A stretch of 64,000 nt of DNA, from positions 28,390-92,389 of the forward strand of contig JAAVCP010000083.1 of the NCBI GenBank assembly GCA_014802265.1, read 5' to 3'. This stretch comes from Bacteroides sp. Its GTDB lineage: Bacteria; Bacteroidota; Bacteroidia; Bacteroidales; Muribaculaceae. The stretch's first letter is position 1. Each line of letters starts with the position of its first letter. The notes beneath the pieces are model-generated. The model was not told where the DNA came from and did no database searches. It saw only the letters and a list, made by a program, of their open reading frames with translations. Of the stretch, positions 53,527-61,841 are shown one piece after another. The position numbers and the translations under genes were made by a program.

Positions 53527-55569
53527 TTAATTTGAGAAATCTACCGACAACCCAAACTCCAGGCGACGTGGATTCATAGGGTAGTGGGGGAGAATAAAAT
53601 AGTTTTTGGAGAACCATCCCTGGTTGACGTGGCTCCACATAATGTAGAAGCGGGTCTGATACAGGCGGGCGTTGAAGTAGGCATTGCAAAACGGATAGTT
53701 GCCTACCTTTATCTTGTCGGCACCCTGCACATGAAACGACATTGTGGCAGGCTGATAGTCAAGACCGTTGTAGGAGGTGTAGTAGTCGCAGTCAATGCCC
53801 AACTGAAGTTTCAGCACCCTGAAGGCAATAAACTTGATGAAGAGGTTGCTGTAGATGGTCAGCTCCGGCAGGGGCAGCACATTGGCATCAGAGGTCTTCT
53901 GATAATATATGGTGTTGTTCCAGTTAAGAATGCCTATCTTGAATTTCTGATCAAGTCTGGCAGTAAATACCTGAATGTTGCCTCCATGCTGACGCGGCAT
54001 GGATTCGGAATCGAAATAGACCATGTTTTGAATATTCTCCACTCCGGCACTTATAGTGGTGTTTGTCCAAGGAATCACCAGCTCACCTCCCACTTTATAT
54101 CTTCGGGTCTTGCCGAAGTCATTGTTCCATGCGAAATGATTGGAGATATATTGCTGCAGCAGATATGGCTGTGCAATGTTTTTAAACTCGGCATTGGCAG
54201 AGATTTGCACAGAGTCGCCGAAGAGTTTAAATTTTGTCCGTGCATTTCCGTCAAGCTCAAGGTCACCGATCACATCGCCCACAAGACCGAAACGTGCGCT
54301 TGCAGCATATCTTAGGAGCGACCCCTTGTCTTTTTGCAACCTGCCACCCACCCATAGCATACTTTTCGTAAGTTCCGGCGACACATTGAAATTCTGAGGC
54401 AGCGGCGTAAGTTGCGCAATCTGGTCTTCGGTCAGTTCCGGATTAGAGAAATAGGTTGCCTGCTTATATTTCTGAGTCTGATATGAAATATATGCCGACA
54501 GTCCGAATTTTGCCCACTTCTGAAACCCCTCAATAAGCTCCACCCCGAATGAATTAGTCATTTGGGTGAGATAAGAGAAATCTAAAGTCTCGTCGGGGTT
54601 AAGATAGGTGTTTTGCCAGAACTCCTTCGCCTGTGTCTGATTGGTGTTCTTAAACATGTGGCGGTTGTGCTGGAGGTCGAAAGAGTAGATAAGCCGGGTA
54701 ATGGGAACATACACCTCACGAGTCAGCGTGTCGTTGACCTGTTCCGATTTCCAGAATCCCATTTTCCATGCGTGGGTCATGAAAAACTCATCGCCGTTAA
54801 GTCGGGTGTGTGCGGCTGTGAGGCGCGTAGGGATACTCTTGGGCTCTATTTTGCTTACACCGCCCTGAAGCTCCGCAGGGTCGGTGATATAAAGATCGTC
54901 GGTGATGCCGCCGTTCTCCTTGTTGAGAGAATTATAGTGGTTATAAAATGCCTGGAGCTCATAGCGGTCGCCAAGATAATAGGTGGAGAGTCCCCATGAG
55001 AAATTCTTCAGAGCCTGATTTTCATACGCACCCTTTGAGTAGATGTAATCAAGGCTTGCGCCGATTCCAATGCGTCGGTTTACGTTGCCTGCGAAATCCA
55101 CCTTCAGCCGGTCTTGATGGTTAAGCTTATTGCCCCCAAATTCATACTGCAGGATCGTGGTGGGGATATAGACGTTGTAAAACTTCTGTTTCCTGAACAT
55201 CGGAATCCACTCCTCGAGTGCATCCTTAAAGAAGAAGGTGGCACGCGGCAGTCGGTTAAAATAAAGCAGGTTTATTCCCTCTGAACCGAAGTTGCCTGTG
55301 GTGGCATAGGCATCGGTCACTAAGGTTGGAATCGACGAGCGTTGGAAATTATAGGTCAGGGTGTCGATCTGCGACTCCACATGGTTTCCGAGGGGGAACG
55401 TGAGAGTCCAAGCCGACCCTTCCTTTACAGTGTCGGTTTGATTCCAGGATACATTATGTGCTCCCTTATTACCTTTGGGCGATGAGGGGCGACGATCCTG
55501 TGACTGTGCCGTGAATGATGTCAGCGACAGAGCGGCGATGATTAGTGTAAGTACTCTTTTTGAAAACAT
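53527..55569 (-). CDS. Putative porin, outer-membrane beta-barrel
   Basis: 680 residues. Signal peptide 1-23 ends FTAQS. The rest is alternating beta strands with aromatic girdles (YNVYIPTTILQYEFGGNKLNHQDRLKVDFAGNVNRRIGIG and RLEFGLSVDFSN at the end), ending in an Asn rather than a terminal Phe. It fits the Bacteroidetes putative porin family. The first gene of a three-gene run; it would bring the solute into the periplasm where the binding protein waits. Confidence 0.87.
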   Translation of the reverse strand: MFSKRVLTLIIAALSLTSFTAQSQDRRPSSPKGNKGAHNVSWNQTDTVKEGSAWTLTFPLGNHVESQIDTLTYNFQRSSIPTLVTDAYATTGNFGSEGINLLYFNRLPRATFFFKDALEEWIPMFRKQKFYNVYIPTTILQYEFGGNKLNHQDRLKVDFAGNVNRRIGIGASLDYIYSKGAYENQALKNFSWGLSTYYLGDRYELQAFYNHYNSLNKENGGITDDLYITDPAELQGGVSKIEPKSIPTRLTAAHTRLNGDEFFMTHAWKMGFWKSEQVNDTLTREVYVPITRLIYSFDLQHNRHMFKNTNQTQAKEFWQNTYLNPDETLDFSYLTQMTNSFGVELIEGFQKWAKFGLSAYISYQTQKYKQATYFSNPELTEDQIAQLTPLPQNFNVSPELTKSMLWVGGRLQKDKGSLLRYAASARFGLVGDVIGDLELDGNARTKFKLFGDSVQISANAEFKNIAQPYLLQQYISNHFAWNNDFGKTRRYKVGGELVIPWTNTTISAGVENIQNMVYFDSESMPRQHGGNIQVFTARLDQKFKIGILNWNNTIYYQKTSDANVLPLPELTIYSNLFIKFIAFRVLKLQLGIDCDYYTSYNGLDYQPATMSFHVQGADKIKVGNYPFCNAYFNARLYQTRFYIMWSHVNQGWFSKNYFILPHYPMNPRRLEFGLSVDFSN

Positions 55570-55930
55570 GACGCGAAGTTAGCAAATAAAAGGGTAAAAA
55601 AAAAGAGCGGGGTTTCACAATCACGCTCTTTGATAGCATTAAATTCTAATACCATGAATAAAACACAGTGCAAATACAATAATCGTATATGAATAACGAA
55701 GTGGAATGACGTTTATTGTGTAATCACTAAAAATTCTATAAATCCTGTAAAACCACCGATAAGTCTTGTAAAAACTCTAAGACTTCCTACCCCACAAAAA
55801 CAATAAATCCAAGCATAGGGCGTTATAAAGTCATAACCGTAATCAATCGGTGAGTAAAAAATTTATATCTCTATCATTGTCTTTATATAATTAAGGAATT
55901 GGGCAGTATTAACTAAAAAACTCAAATCAG
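55570..55930. other. Intergenic region between divergent genes
   Basis: 361 bases. A hairpin AGAGCG/CGCTCT near 55606-55631 sits close to the porin start. A 12-codon frame (MNKTQCKYNNRI) lies at 55653. AT-rich elsewhere, with no gene recognised. Confidence 0.45.
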
Positions 55931-57559
55931 ATGAAAAGAGAGTTAGCCCTGTTCTTGGTAATAGCCGGCTGCACCGCGCCTTCGGCTATGTCTCAGACAC
56001 CCTCAAGTTTCCAGCAATTCCGTCAGTCAATCCTTGATGACTTCGAGTCGTTTCGCAAAACGATTCTCGAACATTATGCCGATTTCCTCAATGGCACATG
56101 GCATGAATACGAGCCGCTTCAACCCCTTAAGCGCGACAAGACCCCGAAACCTATGAAAGTGCCGAATGTGAAGATATCGAAACCTTCCACGTCGCCACAG
56201 CTTCCCACTCCTAAACTTGCCGATCTCCCTTCCGGCTCATCACCGCAAGTGCCCGATGACAAATCCCCCTTACCGACCATTCCGCCGGCTGAAGAGAACC
56301 TGAGTCCCATTGTGCCTCCCGAGGCAGGGAAGATTGTGCCGCCGTCGCTAAAAGTGAAACCCGACCTTGGAGAACCGCTGTTGGCAGACCTCCCAGCCCC
56401 GAAAATCCCTATTCCTGAATTTCCACCTGTGGCAGAAGAACCGGTGATGCCTGAAGAGCAGACCGTGGGGAAAGACCCTGTAAATTTTTATGGCATGGAG
56501 ATTCTTGTTCCCTCCATAGATTTTGAGATTATGAAAAACTTCCGCAGCGTGGGTGATTATTCCCGCAACTGGAAAATAATCGAGGATCAGAAGGTGGCTG
56601 ATTCCCTATTGGGTGCATTAAAGCCTACAATGGAAAAACTCGGGCTGAATGATTACCTGGCTTATGAATTTCTGTGCGCTTATATGGACTCCAAGTTCTC
56701 TGAAGCTGCTGCCGCGCCCAAAATGTCGGCAGTGCATTATCTTCTCACCCACATGGGTTACAACGTGCGCATCGCCTCCACAACAAACACCGGCGACCCA
56801 CTGCTGTTGATGCCTGTAAATCAGACTCTTTATGCCAAACCGTCTGTGACCCTTGCCGGACAGACCTATTATATCATGTCGGCTCCCGGAGTAGATGTGA
56901 TGGGGCAGGGCATTGCCACCTGCGACCTCCCCAAAGTGGCTGACTCAGGAAAAAAATTCGACCTTATTATCAACGGACTTAACATCCCCGTAAAGGAGCG
57001 CGCATTTGAGGTGAAACATGGTGGGCTTTCCCTCCGGGGAACACTCAACGAGAACCTGATGCCTATTGTCTACAACTATCCGCAGATGAACACTGCCGAC
57101 TATGCCCTGAGTGAGCTTGACGGCAACCTGCGTGCCGACCTTGTAAGCCAACTTAAGGAGCAGTTGAAAGACAAGAAGCCTCTTGCTGCCACCAATGAGC
57201 TGCTGCAGTTTGTGCAGTCAGGATTTAAATATGCCACCGATGACGAACTTCACGGCTTTGAAAAACCATATTTCCTTGAGGAAAACCTATACTACCCGAT
57301 GAACGATTGTGAGGATCGCGCCATCTTCTACACCTATATGCTTTGGCATGCCTTAGGGTTGGAGAGCGAGCTGCTGTTTTTCCCCGGTCACGAGAGTGCC
57401 GGAGTTGCGCTTCCTGAAGACATCAAAGGCACAAGCTATGACCACAACGGCAAGCGTTACTACATCTCCGATCCCACCTATATCGGCTCCGTCACCGGAA
57501 TGTGCATGCCTCAATATTCAGGCACTGCGCCGGTGATTGACCTTTCCATTCCGGAGTGA
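55931..57559 (+). CDS. Exported Pro-rich protein with transglutaminase-like domain
   Basis: 542 residues. Signal peptide 1-21 ends SAMSQ. Residues about 60-175 are strongly Pro-rich (KTPKPMKVPNVKISKPSTSP; PEFPPVAEEPVMPEEQ), probably an extended spacer. The C-terminal 330 residues contain a transglutaminase/peptidase-like triad: Cys in YPMNDCEDRAIFY, His in FFPGHESAGVALP and Asp in YYISDPTYIG. The order and spacing fit the papain-like transglutaminase fold, but the reaction is unknown. A cell-wall-spanning role is possible from the spacer. Confidence 0.78.
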   Translation: MKRELALFLVIAGCTAPSAMSQTPSSFQQFRQSILDDFESFRKTILEHYADFLNGTWHEYEPLQPLKRDKTPKPMKVPNVKISKPSTSPQLPTPKLADLPSGSSPQVPDDKSPLPTIPPAEENLSPIVPPEAGKIVPPSLKVKPDLGEPLLADLPAPKIPIPEFPPVAEEPVMPEEQTVGKDPVNFYGMEILVPSIDFEIMKNFRSVGDYSRNWKIIEDQKVADSLLGALKPTMEKLGLNDYLAYEFLCAYMDSKFSEAAAAPKMSAVHYLLTHMGYNVRIASTTNTGDPLLLMPVNQTLYAKPSVTLAGQTYYIMSAPGVDVMGQGIATCDLPKVADSGKKFDLIINGLNIPVKERAFEVKHGGLSLRGTLNENLMPIVYNYPQMNTADYALSELDGNLRADLVSQLKEQLKDKKPLAATNELLQFVQSGFKYATDDELHGFEKPYFLEENLYYPMNDCEDRAIFYTYMLWHALGLESELLFFPGHESAGVALPEDIKGTSYDHNGKRYYISDPTYIGSVTGMCMPQYSGTAPVIDLSIPE

Positions 57560-57828
57560 AAGCAAATAGCTTCTGATTTATCGGAATTGCAGGAATTTTT
57601 CCGGTTTTTATCCCCCTGATTTGTAAATAAATCCAAAAAACCTCATGTATTAACACAATTTAATATAATTTTAACAAAATTTAACAATTGGGGGGTAAAA
57701 GTGAACTTTTTAACTTAACTTTGAATTACAATTTCTTGACATACAAAAGACAATGAGTCAAAGTTAAATTTTTGGAGATATTATTAGGAAAATCTCTAAC
57801 TCAACCGACATATAAATGTAATGAATTT
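57560..57828. other. Intergenic region with promoter box
   Basis: 269 AT-rich bases without a recognised gene. TAACTTTG at 57716-57723 is a likely -7 box for the PEGA-domain gene; the -33 element is unclear. Confidence 0.4.
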
Positions 57829-59379
57829 ATGACAAGAACTACCTACCGTCAAGCGGTGGCGGCTGTCATTTTTGTTATGACAGCCCTGCTGACAACATTT
57901 ACTGCACAGGGAGCAAATCTTGTGGTCCGAAATTTCAAGCTGCTCCCTACCGACCAGACGGCAATTAATGCCGAGACTATGATGAAGGACCAAAACGGCA
58001 AGACAGCTGCCCTGATCAAGATCTACACCAATCTGAATCCGCAGCAGACCTATTTCAGCAATGGTGTGATGGGAATAGTGGGGCGACTCAATAAAAACGG
58101 GCAGGTATGGCTCTACGTCCCGGCACGTTCACAGCGTCTTGAGATTACCAATCAGAAATACCAACCACTCGACTATGACTTCGAGGAGGAGATTCTTCCC
58201 GGCAGAACCTATTCAATGGAGCTGACTGTGGAGGGAAAAGAGGTTACGCTCTCCGCTTCCGTGCGCGAGGCAGCGGTTTATGTCAACGGGGATTCTGTAG
58301 GTGTCAGCCCCCTAAATATCTATCTTTCCTATGGCGAGCATGCAGTGAAGGCAGAGAAAGGGAGCATGCTTTATGACGATAACATTCTGGTGACACCTGA
58401 CGGTCCTTCCCGATTTGTGCTTCAGATGGAAGATGAGAACCTTAAATACTCCGACGTGACAGTCAGGGTGCCTGATAATGCCGACATCTATTTCCAGGGT
58501 CGCCGTGTGGGAGTAGGGGAGTGGCACGAGCGACTTCACGCCGGGCATTATTCAGTGGAGTTAAAGAAAAGCAATTGTGAAGACAGAGTGAAGGATTTTG
58601 AGGTTGTGGCAGGGAAGCCAACTATTATTGAGGCTCCGGCACCGGTGCCTTTCAAGGGTTATCTGTCGGTGGACGTGATTCCGAATACCGGCACAAAGAT
58701 TTATGATGGCGACACCATCGTGGCTGAACACCGTCTGCAGAAACAACTTAGAGTAGGCAATTATAGCCTGACCTTCCGCAAGAAGGGTTACATACCACTT
58801 ATCAAAACTTTTACAGTGGAGCGTAATAAAGAGACCACAGATACCGTGATATTGCAACGCATTCAGTATATCCGCAGCAACGCAATATATGCCGGCGTAG
58901 GGTTTAATTATGGCACTATTTCCGGTGTTGGTGCGCATGTCGGCGGAGTCATTAGTAATTTTAATATTGAATTGGGTTATACTCTTGGCATAGGTAAAAG
59001 CAAGGAGGTCTATTGGTTTGAGGCTCCGAAGCCCGACGGTCTGTATGACGATCATTGCACCTATAGTATGGACGAGTTTGAAGTGAAAGCCGGTTATCAG
59101 TTCAGATTTGTGGAGCGTGTCGGTTTGACCCCTCAGGTTGGCTATTTAAGCCAGCGTCTTCGCGGTGGTGTCCATGGCAACGGTGCTATGTGCCATAATC
59201 TTTCAATCGGTGCGCGATGTGTGTTTAATCCTCACCCCACAGTGGGTGTTTTTGTCAACCCGGAGTATGCCGTACCCTTACAGGTTAACCAGCTATATAA
59301 GGATATAGCCGAATATGGAGGTTTCTCGAAGGGAGGATTCTATGTAAGTGCCGGTGTCACCTTTAATTTCGGAATATAA
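57829..59379 (+). CDS. PEGA-domain outer-membrane protein
   Basis: 516 residues from the ATG at 57829 (MTRTTYRQAVAAVIFVMTAL, signal ending FTAQG); the upstream ATG would mask the signal. Residues about 130-350 hold PEGA-like repeats (VREAAVYVNGDSVGVSPLNIYLSYGEHAVKAEKG; TGTKIYDGDTIVAEHRLQKQLRVGNYSLTFRKKGY). The last 150 residues look like an outer-membrane barrel (AIYAGVGFNYGTISGVGAHVGG ... VSAGVTFNFGI). The likely role is a surface or cell-wall-contacting protein. Its TAA overlaps the ATG of the next gene. Confidence 0.82.
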   Translation: MTRTTYRQAVAAVIFVMTALLTTFTAQGANLVVRNFKLLPTDQTAINAETMMKDQNGKTAALIKIYTNLNPQQTYFSNGVMGIVGRLNKNGQVWLYVPARSQRLEITNQKYQPLDYDFEEEILPGRTYSMELTVEGKEVTLSASVREAAVYVNGDSVGVSPLNIYLSYGEHAVKAEKGSMLYDDNILVTPDGPSRFVLQMEDENLKYSDVTVRVPDNADIYFQGRRVGVGEWHERLHAGHYSVELKKSNCEDRVKDFEVVAGKPTIIEAPAPVPFKGYLSVDVIPNTGTKIYDGDTIVAEHRLQKQLRVGNYSLTFRKKGYIPLIKTFTVERNKETTDTVILQRIQYIRSNAIYAGVGFNYGTISGVGAHVGGVISNFNIELGYTLGIGKSKEVYWFEAPKPDGLYDDHCTYSMDEFEVKAGYQFRFVERVGLTPQVGYLSQRLRGGVHGNGAMCHNLSIGARCVFNPHPTVGVFVNPEYAVPLQVNQLYKDIAEYGGFSKGGFYVSAGVTFNFGI

Positions 59380-60724
59380 TGAAAAAGATACTTACACCCC
59401 CCTATACATCGTTGCCTTTTTTATGGCAACGGCTTGCAACACCACGGAAGAAGCCTACTATCCCGGTCCGGAATCAGATATTGATATAAGTGTAGCGGAG
59501 ACCGGGGCGATTCGGCTTGCAGCCGACGGCAAGGGGAAGACGATAAACGTGAAGTCTAATGTATATTGGGACGCAGATATACGTGAAGATGTCAATACCA
59601 ATACATTTACCGTAGAGCAGTCTACCGACCGTGGGAACGGTACTGTCACGGTAAGCGGTGCCCTTAACTACAATAACACACGTCGTGATGGCAAGCTGTA
59701 TGTGACAGCCCGCAACATCAACAAGCAGATTGTGATCGACGTGATGCAGGCACAGCTGATGTTCAGTATGGACAGGCATGAGAATGTGTCGATGCCCGAG
59801 GAGGGAGGCGAATTCTCTTTTGAGTTTACGAGCACCATCGAATGGTATTTCAGAATCACAAACAATACCGGTCCGACTGAAGACTGGGTAAAATTTACTC
59901 CCGGTCAAACGGGATATGGTGATTGGGAACCAATGATGATGAGTATTGAGGTAGCCCCCAACTATACGACGCAGGAAAGATCAATGACCTTGGCTTTACG
60001 TCCCGTAGACACAGACGCCACCGAGATGATTGGGTCTGTGGAGAATGGATTACCCTCTTCCTTCACAATTACCCAGGCTCCCGGCACAATACCTGATGCA
60101 GTGGAAGCCGTCATCGGCACTCCTGACTATACGGAGTGTGATGTCACTATAAATTACAACTCCACTGCTCCTGTTTCAGAGGTCGGCATACGGTTGACAG
60201 AGGCAGGAGGTTCAGAGATAGGCACGTTCCCGGCAGAGAAAGACAACGGTGTTTATCCTGATTCAGGACCCGTAGTGGTGCATCTGACGGGTCTGACGGA
60301 GGGAACGCGCTACTTTGCAGAACCATACGTAACTTCTATGGTTGCCACAGCCACCGGAGAGGCAGTGGAATTCTTCACTAAGGCTGATGCCAAGGGGGTG
60401 AGCATCACTAATTATGAGATCACCCCTTACGGCAGAATGGTGAAAGTCAGTCTATCGCTTCAAAGTGATGAGGAATTAACAGAGGGTGGTATTATAATTT
60501 ATGATATGGCAGGTAATGAGGTTGGCACATATACCAAATCGCTTTCCGGGCATTCCAATCAGGTTGAAATCTCTTCCGAAAGTGTACTGACCCCGGTTAC
60601 AGATTACCGAATTGAGATTTTCGTCAAGACAGCAATTAACACGGCTACCGAAGGTCCGTTTGACTTCACCACCACTAAAATCATGCCGGGTGAAGATGAC
60701 AACACCCCAATTGGAGGCGAATAA
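59379..60724 (+). CDS. BACON-domain lipoprotein, signal peptide out of frame
   Basis: The mature part (LYIVAFFMATACNTTEEAYYPGPES onward) is a lipoprotein of about 445 residues with BACON-type beta domains (NVKSNVYWDADIREDV; GGEFSFEFTSTIEWYFRITNN) and fibronectin III-like parts. The natural start ATG at 59379, overlapping the previous stop, encodes MKKILTP but is in another frame and stops after 36 codons. The shift occurs at a run of six C at 59397-59402; four or seven C would join MKKILT to LYIVAFFMATAC and make a normal lipoprotein signal. It may be phase-variable, a recent mutation or a sequencing error. A GTG at 59348 in the main frame lacks a signal. Confidence 0.72.
59397..59402 (+). 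repeat. Poly-C tract in a signal peptide
   Basis: Six C in the signal-peptide codons of the BACON-type lipoprotein gene. The observed length puts the start out of frame with the rest of the gene. Confidence 0.6.
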
Positions 60725-60728
60725 ATTC

Positions 60729-60798
60729 TGTAGAGACGCGATTTTTCGCGTCCGCGCCGACTAACGGCGCGGTGGACGTGATGAATCACGTCCCTACA
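60729..60798. repeat. Cloverleaf-like palindromic repeat
   Basis: 70 bases closed by TGTAG/CTACA and containing three hairpins: GACGCGA/TCGCGTC, CGCGCCG/CGGCGCG and GGACGTGA/TCACGTCC. GC-rich in an AT-rich gap. The structure resembles REP or MITE-type dispersed palindromes; similar TGTAGGGACGCG motifs are known to me as dispersed repeats in various genomes. Single copy in this window. Confidence 0.7.
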
Positions 60799-60849
60799 AT
60801 GAAACTATGATAAATAAAATAAATTTAATCTTTAAAAACAGAAAAGAAA

Positions 60850-61818
60850 ATGAAACGAATTTTCGCATTGATCGCTGTAATCAGCGTATTCCTTGGTGCT
60901 ATGGCACAGAGACCCTTGGTGACACTTTCCCATGAAGGGGAACTCTCTTTCTTCAGTAATCTCTCAGCATTGGATGATGCCCTTAATGCTGCGGTAAATG
61001 GGGATATAATTTATCTCTCAGAGGGTAAGTTTACATCTTCCTCAAGTACAATCACAATTAATAAATTGGTAAGTATTATTGGGTGTGGTTACAAGTCACA
61101 TATACTTGCAGATCTATCAGTGAGTATGCCTAATCCTGAGGATAAGTTGGATTTGACATTATTTGATGGGGTAAGGTTACAGAAAGTTAATTTTAGTGGT
61201 ACTTGTCCAAATAACATAAATGCTACGATTTCAAAGACATGGATTCGTAATTTAATAGATGGTGGTGATGCAGGTGGGAATAATCTATATACCAAATGTC
61301 TGATAGAGAAGGCGTCGTTTAATGGTGCTAATACTCATGATACTTATATTGAAAATTCCAAGATAGGAGTAATTGATAGTAGTAATGGTAATTCAATTCA
61401 GGTAATAAATTGTAATATTGGTGAAGCATACTATTGTCCACTAACAGTGATTTCATCGATTATACAGGAAGGTTCTGCTAGTGGTAATAAATTGCTAGGC
61501 GCTAATAGTACTACTCACGCAATTTATAACTCATGGCTGCCTAAATCAATACTTGGAAGTAGTAATATAATTACTTATGATTGCTATTTCGATGTGCCGG
61601 AAGATGGTATTTTGCTTGATGATGATTTGGAGGCAACAGTAGATTTGCAGGAGAAAGGTTATCTTGGTGAAGATGGCACTGTTGTTGGTGTCTATGGCGG
61701 CGAATTTCCCTACTCAGTTTATCCCTCTGTTCCGACTGTGGATTCTGCCAACAGTTCTGTGGAATATGATGCGGATAATAATAAACTGAACGTAACCATT
61801 ACTGTTTCCCCGAATTAA
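60850..61818 (+). CDS. Exported beta-helix-like protein
   Basis: 322 residues. Signal peptide 1-20 ends LGAMAQ. The middle (about 55-250) has a right-handed parallel beta-helix pattern: short strands with repeated Ile/Val and Asn/Ser positions (ITINKLVSIIGCGYKSHILADLSV; TKCLIEKASFNGANTHDTYIENSKIGVIDSSNGNSIQV). No catalytic residues are evident. The codon use in this middle part is more AT-rich than at its ends, which could mark an exchanged segment. It lies between a BACON-type and a CHB_HEX-type protein gene. Confidence 0.75.
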   Translation: MKRIFALIAVISVFLGAMAQRPLVTLSHEGELSFFSNLSALDDALNAAVNGDIIYLSEGKFTSSSSTITINKLVSIIGCGYKSHILADLSVSMPNPEDKLDLTLFDGVRLQKVNFSGTCPNNINATISKTWIRNLIDGGDAGGNNLYTKCLIEKASFNGANTHDTYIENSKIGVIDSSNGNSIQVINCNIGEAYYCPLTVISSIIQEGSASGNKLLGANSTTHAIYNSWLPKSILGSSNIITYDCYFDVPEDGILLDDDLEATVDLQEKGYLGEDGTVVGVYGGEFPYSVYPSVPTVDSANSSVEYDADNNKLNVTITVSPN

Positions 61819-61841
61819 TAAGGGTATTGATTCGAATTATT

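Noticed and set aside
53584..54315. A 243-codon plus-strand frame opposite the porin gene
   Set aside because: It is antisense to a well-supported beta-barrel gene with a signal peptide, and its own translation has no recognisable domain.
59348..59378. GTG start for the BACON-type lipoprotein
   Set aside because: It gives a polar N terminus inside the previous gene and no signal peptide, although the protein has a lipobox-like segment.
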